From assembly GCF_000496755.2 (NCBI RefSeq), contig NZ_AYKS02000107.1:1-12808 (forward strand): 12,808 nt of DNA, read 5' to 3'. A model generated the notes under the pieces. That model ran no database searches. It had not been told where the DNA came from and saw only the letters and a program-made list of their open reading frames with translations. The position numbers and the translations under genes are program-made. This DNA comes from Serratia sp. DD3 (GTDB taxonomy: Bacteria > Pseudomonadota > Gammaproteobacteria > Enterobacterales > Enterobacteriaceae). Of this stretch, positions 7,831 through 12,808 are shown in pieces. The stretch's first letter is position 1. Every line of letters starts with the position of its first letter.

Positions 7831-9471
7831 ATGTGGCGCTGGTGCTGGTTGCTACTGTTGCCGTTTGTTGCGCTTGGGGCTGAGCCACGGTTGCAACTGG
7901 CACTGCAGCAGGATCAGCAGGGGCAACTGCTGCTGCTTAACCAGCAACAGCAGCTTGCCCGGCAGCCGTTATCTACCACAGTCACCACACCACTGGGGAG
8001 TATCTGGAAGCTTTTTGTCTATGCGTATCTGGTGGATACCCAGCAACATGAGCCAGATTACCGCTGTGACGGTAGCCAGCCACAGGAAGAGATTTATTGC
8101 TGTGACCTAGGTAAAAAAGTGACCCGCGACCAGGCGTTAGTGCGCTCCTGCAGTCTCTATTTTGCGCCTCAGCGTTTGCAACTTGATGCGCAAAAATGGG
8201 CGAATTATTGGCAAACACAACATAGCCCGGCCTGGTTACAGGATTTGGCCCAGTTGCAGCCCGATACTCGGGTCACGGTGGTTGAATTATTACAGGTTTT
8301 AGCCACCTTGCCGGCTCAGCAGCAGGCACGCAATCTGTTGTTGGATGTCCTCCTCAATCAGGAGGATCCACTGATTGGTGCTTTGGGAAGCCGCTTACGG
8401 ATAAAAACCTGGAGCTGGCGGGATGAGCATGATCCACAACTGCGCCAAGGGGGATTTGCTGGCTGGTTGATCGATGGAACCCCAGTATGGGCGCAAGCTC
8501 CGGGTACCAGTAAGACGGTGCTGAAAAATTACGCCACGGTGCTGAATAATGTTTTGCCGCAGGCACAACCGATAGACTCGCAAGGTTGTGTTGAAGTCAA
8601 CATGTTTGAGCGTTATCCCATAGCGGCGATACGCAGAAGTGGTGAGCAAGCTGCGGTGGCACCTGGCAGGTTGCAAGGGCGCTATCAGGTTGAATTTAGT
8701 AATGGTAATCGCCTCGCTATTGAGAGCCAGGGGGAACTTTACCTACATACAGAACAGGGGAAATTGACCTTACTGGCCCACCTGGAGCGGGAGGAGTATG
8801 TCGCCAGGGTGCTGCAGCGTGAGGCAGCGGCGCAACCGGTTGAGGCGGCAAAAGCGTTGGCGGTAGTGATCCGCAGTTACCTGCTGCAAAACGCCAGCCG
8901 TAGCGGAGAGTGCCTGGCCATCAGTGACAGCAGTGCCAGCCAGCGTGTTGCGCCACAACCAGCCACCGCAGCAATGCGTGACGTGGTCGGCTGGAGTAAC
9001 GATTTGATACTGGTGGGAGCACCGGTCACTTATCATCTCGATCAACCGGGCAAGAACCGTTTGTCGTGGCAACAGGCGGTGGCTCAGGCACAGCAGGGGA
9101 TGCGTTATGATGCCATTTTGGCTCACGCCTACCCACGTGCCAATCTGGCACGTTGGGATAAACCGGAAGTAGTCTGTCAACCGATGCCGCAAGCCGAAGC
9201 CTGGTTGGCAACGCAACAGAAACGCTGGCGTGAGGCGCTTGATAGCCAGCCGGGTTACACACCGTTGACACAGTTCACCGTCTGTCGGCTGGTTTCTGGC
9301 AAGCCCCATGTTGATCGCATGTATGGCCGTATCTATGTTCGTGATCTTTACTCGTTGCAAGATCGGTTGGATTTGGCTCATGAATACTTACATTTGGCCT
9401 TTGCGGCACACCCTAATGGGCAGAGTGAAGAGTTTGTAGAGCAGTTGGCTCGGCATCTGTTACTGGAATAG
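7831..9471 (+). CDS. yfaQ: YfaQ, exported DUF2300 protein with PBP-like, SpoIID-like and HExxH parts
   Basis: The ATG follows directly on the yfaS TAG, with GGTGGA at 7821-7826 as its ribosome site. The 546 residues match E. coli YfaQ in length (about 549, DUF2300). A signal peptide ends near residue 17 (VALGA). Residues about 40-230 resemble a degraded penicillin-binding transpeptidase: SIWK at 57-60 in the setting PLGSIWKLFVYAYLVD, SCS at 106-108, and KTW at 192-194 followed by an AGWLIDG strand. Four cysteines in the N-terminal half could form disulphides. Residues about 315-400 look like SpoIID: EEYVARVLQRE with Glu331, then AKALAVVIRSYLL and an SASQRV phrase. The C-terminus has HEYLHLAFAAH (517-527), a zinc-protease-like HExxHxxFxxH. 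Family membership is firm. The three sub-assignments are my reading of motifs. The context suggests peptidoglycan binding or remodelling next to the macroglobulin. Confidence 0.88.
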   Translation: MWRWCWLLLLPFVALGAEPRLQLALQQDQQGQLLLLNQQQQLARQPLSTTVTTPLGSIWKLFVYAYLVDTQQHEPDYRCDGSQPQEEIYCCDLGKKVTRDQALVRSCSLYFAPQRLQLDAQKWANYWQTQHSPAWLQDLAQLQPDTRVTVVELLQVLATLPAQQQARNLLLDVLLNQEDPLIGALGSRLRIKTWSWRDEHDPQLRQGGFAGWLIDGTPVWAQAPGTSKTVLKNYATVLNNVLPQAQPIDSQGCVEVNMFERYPIAAIRRSGEQAAVAPGRLQGRYQVEFSNGNRLAIESQGELYLHTEQGKLTLLAHLEREEYVARVLQREAAAQPVEAAKALAVVIRSYLLQNASRSGECLAISDSSASQRVAPQPATAAMRDVVGWSNDLILVGAPVTYHLDQPGKNRLSWQQAVAQAQQGMRYDAILAHAYPRANLARWDKPEVVCQPMPQAEAWLATQQKRWREALDSQPGYTPLTQFTVCRLVSGKPHVDRMYGRIYVRDLYSLQDRLDLAHEYLHLAFAAHPNGQSEEFVEQLARHLLLE

Positions 9472-9525
9472 GGAAATGGTCGCTAGGGTTTGCTTAATGG
9501 TTTATATGTTTTTCAGGATATCACT

Positions 9526-10329
9526 ATGATGATTCATCGGTTGTGCCAGGCAGGCGCGTTATTGTTAATGGTCACCGCGACGGCAGTGGTGGCCCAGCAG
9601 CGTGTTGAAATTGATAGCCCACTGGCGGGATGGCATAGCACTTCTGGTGAGGGGGCGGATTTCTCACAACAGGTTAATTATCCCGCGTCATCGGTCAACT
9701 CACCGGTGACGCAATCGTCACAAGCGCTGATTAAAGGGCAGATTAAAGATTTCCCTAAACCGGCCAGTAACACGACAACCCCACCGGGGCGTTTGATCGT
9801 CAATGGCATCAGTATGCCGATAAAAATTCAGGATGATGGCAGCTTTAGTCGCCCGTATATCTTTCCGCAGGGCAGTAATGGTGTTGAACTGCGCAGCCCC
9901 GACCGAACCGCCAGCCACCGCACGCAATTCTATGCACAAAGAGAGCATGGCGCGATCCCGGCGCGTTTGCGGGTGGTACTCTCATGGGATAGCGATAATA
10001 CCGACCTTGACCTTCATGTGGTGACTCCTGATGGGGGGCATGCCTGGTATGGCGGTCGCGATTTAACCAATGGCGGTGCATTGGATGTTGATGTCACCAC
10101 CGGCTACGGCCCAGAAATCTTCTCTTCACCCACGCCACAAAGCGGCCAGTATCTGGTCTATGTCAACTATTATGGTGGTGCGGGTGACCAAATACTGACC
10201 ACCGCGCAGATCACCATAGTGACAGAAGAAGGCACCACCAATGAGAAACAGGAAACGGTGATTGTGCCAATGCGTAATCCGGGCGAACTGACATTGGTGA
10301 AAAAATTCAGTTATGGCAGTGGGGGTTAG
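9526..10329 (+). CDS. yfaP: YfaP, exported DUF2135 protein
   Basis: The 267-residue product is of the DUF2135 family, last gene of the operon. The frame extends upstream to a TTG at 9490. ATG 9526 is chosen because AGGA at 9515-9518 sits seven bases before it and it begins a normal signal peptide (cleavage near residue 23, AVVA-QQ). Residues about 24-140 form a polar region with no known motif. From about 148 comes the DUF2135 core: VVLSWDSDNTDLDLHV (Trp154, Asp160, Asp162, His164), PDGG, then LDVDVTTGYGPE (about 183-197), a conserved GxGPE turn, and a GQYLVYVNYYGG strand. The core looks like a secreted beta-sandwich whose acidic residues could bind a metal. The role is unknown; binding to the macroglobulin complex is inferred from gene order. 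The 54-bp gap after yfaQ is the only real spacer inside the operon. Confidence 0.87.
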   Translation: MMIHRLCQAGALLLMVTATAVVAQQRVEIDSPLAGWHSTSGEGADFSQQVNYPASSVNSPVTQSSQALIKGQIKDFPKPASNTTTPPGRLIVNGISMPIKIQDDGSFSRPYIFPQGSNGVELRSPDRTASHRTQFYAQREHGAIPARLRVVLSWDSDNTDLDLHVVTPDGGHAWYGGRDLTNGGALDVDVTTGYGPEIFSSPTPQSGQYLVYVNYYGGAGDQILTTAQITIVTEEGTTNEKQETVIVPMRNPGELTLVKKFSYGSGG

Positions 10330-10368
10330 AACTGACCAGATAGTTCTGGCGACGGGTATCAACTCAGG

Positions 10369-10397
10369 CTGACGCCATGGGTGTTATATGGGACAAT
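10369..10397 (+). promoter_or_regulatory. Candidate dinG promoter
   Basis: CTGACG (10369-10374) matches the -35 consensus at four of six positions. GACAAT (10392-10397) matches the -10 consensus at four of six. The spacer between them is 17 bp. Transcription would start near 10404, leaving about 25 bases before the dinG ATG, which has only a weak ribosome site. It is weak on its own, but its position relative to the operator-like sequence supports it. Confidence 0.35.
10381..10396 (+). promoter_or_regulatory. Candidate degenerate LexA box of dinG
   Basis: GTGT-TATATGGG-ACAA fits the LexA consensus CTGT-N8-ACAG at six of eight fixed positions, with an A/T-rich left centre. It covers the end of the spacer and nearly all of the -10 of the candidate promoter, where LexA would block transcription. 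E. coli dinG is a known SOS gene whose own box is also imperfect. No better CTG-N10-CAG match occurs in the intergenic region. Confidence 0.4.
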
Positions 10398-10428
10398 AGC
10401 GCCATCATTTTGTTTAGATAAGTGTTGA

Positions 10429-12627
10429 ATGGCGCTCACCTCCGCAATTAAAGATCAGATTAGCCAGTGGTACAAAGCCCTGCAGCAGCAAATACCGGAT
10501 TTTATTTCCCGTGCACCTCAACGGCAGATGATTGCGGAAGTCGCTAAAACACTGGCAGGTGATTATCCGCGTCACTTGGCTATTGAAGCGCCAACAGGGG
10601 TGGGTAAAACCCTCTCCTACCTGATCCCTGGCATCGCCATTAGCCGAGCACAAAGCAAACCGCTGGTGGTCAGCACCGCGAATGTGGCCCTGCAGGATCA
10701 GATATACAGTAAAGACCTTCCCTTACTGAAAAAGATCATTCCCGACCTGAAATTTACCGGGGCATTTGGCCGTGGGCGCTATGTTTGCCCGCGCAATCTG
10801 GCCGCCATGAGCACCGATGTGGCCCAACAAGGCGATCTGATGCTGTACCTGGATGACAATGAACGGGCTCCTTCCAATGGGGAAGAACTGGCCTTATGCC
10901 AGAAATTGTCGCAGGCCCTGAGTCGTCATGAGTGGGATGGTTTACGCGACCACTATCAACAATCTATAGATGATCTGCTGTGGGCTAAGCTGAATACCGA
11001 TAAGGCCAACTGCCTGGGGCGTAATTGTTACTACATTCGAGAATGCCCGTTCTATATTGCCCGTAAAGAGATTGAAACTGCGGATGTCGTGGTGGCTAAC
11101 CATGCGTTGGTGATGGCTGCGCTGGAAACCGAGTCAGTATTACCCCCCGCAAAAGAGTTGCTGCTGGTGTTGGATGAAGGTCACCACTTACCGGAGGTGG
11201 CGCGGGATGCACTGGAAATTGATGGCGAAATCACCGCACTGTGGAATAACTCGCAGTTGGATATGATAATGCGCCAGGTGGAACAGTGCATTGCCCAATA
11301 CCAACCCAAGAACCCACCAGGATTAGCCAATAGCGAGCGCTTGAAGAATCACTGTGAAGAGTTGCGCGAACTGATTCAGAACGTTGAGCATCAGGTCAGT
11401 GCGTTTCTGCCGCCAGACAGCAGCAATGCCGAGTATCGTTTTGAGATGGGGCAACTCCCCGCACCGCTGGTGGAGCTTTGTGCACGCCTATTTAAATTGA
11501 CCGATGGATTGTGTGGGTTAGCAGAGTTTATGCTTAACGACCTCACCGAACAGACCGGTAAGCACGATATTGTGCGGTTGCATCGAGCCATTATTCAAAT
11601 GAGCCGTACCCACGGTTATCTGGAAGCGATGAGTAAATTGTGGCGCTTGGCGGCGATGGAGAAATCGTCCAATGCGCCGATCTCTAAATGGGTGACCCGT
11701 GAACTGCGAGATAATGTCACACATCTGTATCTGCACTGCGTGGGGATCCGCGTCAGTGACCAACTGGAAAAGTTACTGTGGCGCAAGGTCCCTCATGTGG
11801 TGGTTACCTCCGCCACATTACGTTCACTCAATAGCTTTTCGCGCCTACAGGAGATGAGTGGCTTGAGCGAAGCCGCTGGGGATCGTTTTGAACTGCTGAC
11901 ATCGCCTTTCAATCATATTGAGCAGGGCAAAATTGTTATTCCCACCATGCGTTTTGAACCTGCAATCGCCAATGAAGCAGAGCATCTGGAAGAGATGGCG
12001 CGGTTTTTCCGTGGTGAGCAGGCCAGTGGGAAACACAAAGGGATGCTGATCCTGTTCAGCAGCCACCGTGCGATGCAGACATTCCTCAGCTATGTGACTG
12101 ACCTGCGCCTGATGTTGTTGGTTCAGGGGGATCAACCGCGTTACCGATTGGTGGAGGAACACCGTAAGCGGGTAGCGCAAGGCACAGCCAGTGTGTTGGT
12201 CGGGTTACAGTCATTTGCTGAAGGGCTGGATCTAAAGGGGGAACTGCTGACTCAGGTACATATTCATAAAATCGCTTTTCCACCTATCGACAGCCCGGTG
12301 ATCCTCACCGAAGGGGAGTGGTTGAAGTCACTTAACCGTTACCCGTTTGAAGTACAAAGCTTACCTAGTGCCTCGTTTAACCTGATCCAACAGGTGGGGC
12401 GTTTGATCCGCAGTAATCAGTGCCATGGGGAAATTGTGATTTATGATCGTCGTTTGCTGACCAAAAACTACGGTCCACGACTGTTAGCGGCACTCCCGGT
12501 GTTCCCCATCGAACAGCGTGAAGTGCCACCGGCGGATAAAGCGCATCAGGCAGCACTGAAGTCTGCTGCGGCAGCGGCGAAGAAAGAGAGTAAGCGTAAA
12601 AACCCGTTTGCTCGCCGCCGCCGTTAA
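10429..12627 (+). CDS. dinG: DinG, iron-sulphur ATP-dependent DNA helicase
   Basis: The 732-residue product is DinG, an XPD-like superfamily 2 helicase that unwinds DNA 5' to 3', including R-loops and D-loops, and helps replication forks cross transcription units. It matches E. coli DinG (716) from the first residues (MALT, WYKALQ, IPDF, RAPQRQMIA). Walker A APTGVGKT is at 54-61. The four cluster cysteines are Cys120, Cys195, Cys200 and Cys206. The Walker B box DEGH is at 249-252. VTSATLRSLNSFSRL of the second motor domain, GLQSFAEGLDLKG, and QQVGRLIRS (motif VI) follow in order. The extra length is mainly an Ala/Lys-rich C-terminal tail ending in ARRRR; E. coli DinG also has a basic tail. 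No key residue is missing. It is probably transcribed from its own SOS-type promoter and unrelated to the yfa genes upstream. Confidence 0.97.
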   Translation: MALTSAIKDQISQWYKALQQQIPDFISRAPQRQMIAEVAKTLAGDYPRHLAIEAPTGVGKTLSYLIPGIAISRAQSKPLVVSTANVALQDQIYSKDLPLLKKIIPDLKFTGAFGRGRYVCPRNLAAMSTDVAQQGDLMLYLDDNERAPSNGEELALCQKLSQALSRHEWDGLRDHYQQSIDDLLWAKLNTDKANCLGRNCYYIRECPFYIARKEIETADVVVANHALVMAALETESVLPPAKELLLVLDEGHHLPEVARDALEIDGEITALWNNSQLDMIMRQVEQCIAQYQPKNPPGLANSERLKNHCEELRELIQNVEHQVSAFLPPDSSNAEYRFEMGQLPAPLVELCARLFKLTDGLCGLAEFMLNDLTEQTGKHDIVRLHRAIIQMSRTHGYLEAMSKLWRLAAMEKSSNAPISKWVTRELRDNVTHLYLHCVGIRVSDQLEKLLWRKVPHVVVTSATLRSLNSFSRLQEMSGLSEAAGDRFELLTSPFNHIEQGKIVIPTMRFEPAIANEAEHLEEMARFFRGEQASGKHKGMLILFSSHRAMQTFLSYVTDLRLMLLVQGDQPRYRLVEEHRKRVAQGTASVLVGLQSFAEGLDLKGELLTQVHIHKIAFPPIDSPVILTEGEWLKSLNRYPFEVQSLPSASFNLIQQVGRLIRSNQCHGEIVIYDRRLLTKNYGPRLLAALPVFPIEQREVPPADKAHQAALKSAAAAAKKESKRKNPFARRRR

Positions 12628-12646
12628 GTCGTGATGACATAACGGC
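12620..12646. repeat. Inverted repeat over the dinG stop codon
   Basis: GCCGTTA (12620-12626) pairs with TAACGGC (12640-12646), continued after an A-A mismatch by GTC (12628-12630) with GAC (12636-12638) round a GTGAT loop. The dinG TAA (12625-12627) lies in the stem. No T-run follows on either strand, so it is not a standard intrinsic terminator. It may protect the 3' end or serve both converging genes; that is inference. Confidence 0.4.
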
Positions 12647-12648
12647 TG

Positions 12649-12735
12649 TTACCCGCCACCACCCGATTCGCCACCTGAAGAATATGAGCCACGATAGCGG
12701 GATCCTGATAAGATCGATCTGCAACTTGGGAACAT
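12649..12735 (-). other. Short Gly/Ser-rich reading frame, possible gene remnant
   Basis: Read on the minus strand, 28 codons from ATG 12735 to TAA 12649 end in SRYRGSYSSGGESGGGG. The composition resembles the low-complexity C-terminal tails of some bacterial membrane proteins. It lies just downstream, on the same strand, of the Gly/Asp-rich C-terminus at the window edge. It could be a severed older tail of that protein or a chance frame. No ribosome site is evident, so I do not call it a gene. Confidence 0.2.
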
Positions 12736-12739
12736 TCCC
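12728..12739. repeat. Small hairpin between dinG and the minus-strand gene
   Basis: GGGA-ACAT-TCCC forms a four-pair stem, followed on the plus strand by an A/T-rich stretch (AATTATTTTA). It is a weak candidate for dinG termination: the stem is short and there is no clean T-run. Confidence 0.2.
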
Positions 12740-12781
12740 CAATTATTTTAATCATTTAACGTATTGCCGTCACGGGTATGA

Positions 12782-12808
12782 TTAGTCACCGCCACCATCA
12801 CCGCCACC
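12782..12808 (-). CDS. C-terminus of a Gly/Asp-rich protein, partial
   Basis: On the minus strand the window edge reads GGGDGGGD followed by TAA at 12784-12782. Only eight codons are visible, so the family cannot be named. Gly-rich repeats of this kind are typical of disordered C-terminal tails. The gene converges on dinG. Confidence 0.45.
   Translation of the reverse strand, partial: GGGDGGGD

Larger units (their letters stand above)
10330..10428. other. yfaP-dinG intergenic region
   Basis: Just after the yfaP stop two alternative small hairpins are possible: CCAGA (10336-10340) with TCTGG (10345-10349) round TAGT, or AGAACT (10328-10333) with AGTTCT (10342-10347). Neither is followed by a T-run, so a factor-independent terminator is not convincing and read-through from the operon into dinG is possible. 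The rest holds the candidate dinG promoter. Confidence 0.35.

Noticed and set aside
7900..7965. CAG-rich run in yfaQ as a repeat element
   Set aside because: It encodes a Gln-rich stretch after the signal peptide; the units are irregular and coding.
8770..9381. 203-codon minus-strand frame inside yfaQ
   Set aside because: It is antisense to a conserved gene, has no recognisable protein features, and reflects codon bias of the plus strand.
9490..9525. TTG start for yfaP at 9490
   Set aside because: ATG 9526 has a well-placed AGGA and begins the signal peptide directly.
12377..12742. 121-codon minus-strand frame over the end of dinG
   Set aside because: Most of it is antisense to the conserved helicase motif VI region, and its product has no family features.

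Overview
The window looks like chromosomal DNA of a gamma-proteobacterium in the order Enterobacterales. The basis is a DinG very close to the Escherichia coli protein and an intact yfaA-yfaT-yfaS-yfaQ-yfaP gene set. I cannot fix the genus; something in or near the Yersiniaceae is a guess. In E. coli K-12 the yfa genes and dinG lie far apart on the chromosome; here they are neighbours.

Region 1 (1-857) is a mobile-element graveyard. It opens with the last 79 codons of a group II intron reverse transcriptase/maturase. Next come the catalytic intron RNA domains V and VI, ending at about 317 with a clear bulged branch-point adenosine. Three bases later the left end of an IS3-family insertion sequence begins. 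Its orfA breaks off after 37 codons and runs in frame into sequence I do not recognise. About 140 bp of non-coding DNA then leads to the operon.

Region 2 (835-10329) is one tightly packed plus-strand operon for an envelope system built round a bacterial alpha-2-macroglobulin: yfaA (membrane-anchored, DUF2138), yfaT (exported, DUF1175), yfaS (1523-residue macroglobulin), yfaQ (exported, DUF2300) and yfaP (exported, DUF2135). The first four genes overlap or abut (ATGA, ATGA, TAG|ATG). yfaA itself starts on the stop codon of a seven-codon leader ORF. This is the same gene family set as the Pseudomonas aeruginosa mag operon (MagD is a macroglobulin without a thioester), so the operon itself is not new.

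The less described part is what the accessory proteins look like. YfaT carries a Cys/His pattern like NlpC/P60 cysteine peptidases. YfaQ shows three parts in a row: a degenerate penicillin-binding-protein-like region (SIWK, SCS, KTW), a SpoIID-like segment, and a C-terminal HExxHxxFxxH. YfaS keeps an Arg-rich bait-like stretch but has GVIN in place of the thioester Cys-x-Glu-Gln. I infer an envelope-associated protease-trapping system tied to peptidoglycan, parallel to the E. coli YfhM/PbpC pair.

Region 3 (10330-12808) holds dinG, an iron-sulphur XPD-like DNA helicase, with a candidate promoter overlapped by a degenerate LexA box. The window ends with a hairpin over the dinG stop codon and the extreme C-terminus of a Gly/Asp-rich protein on the minus strand.
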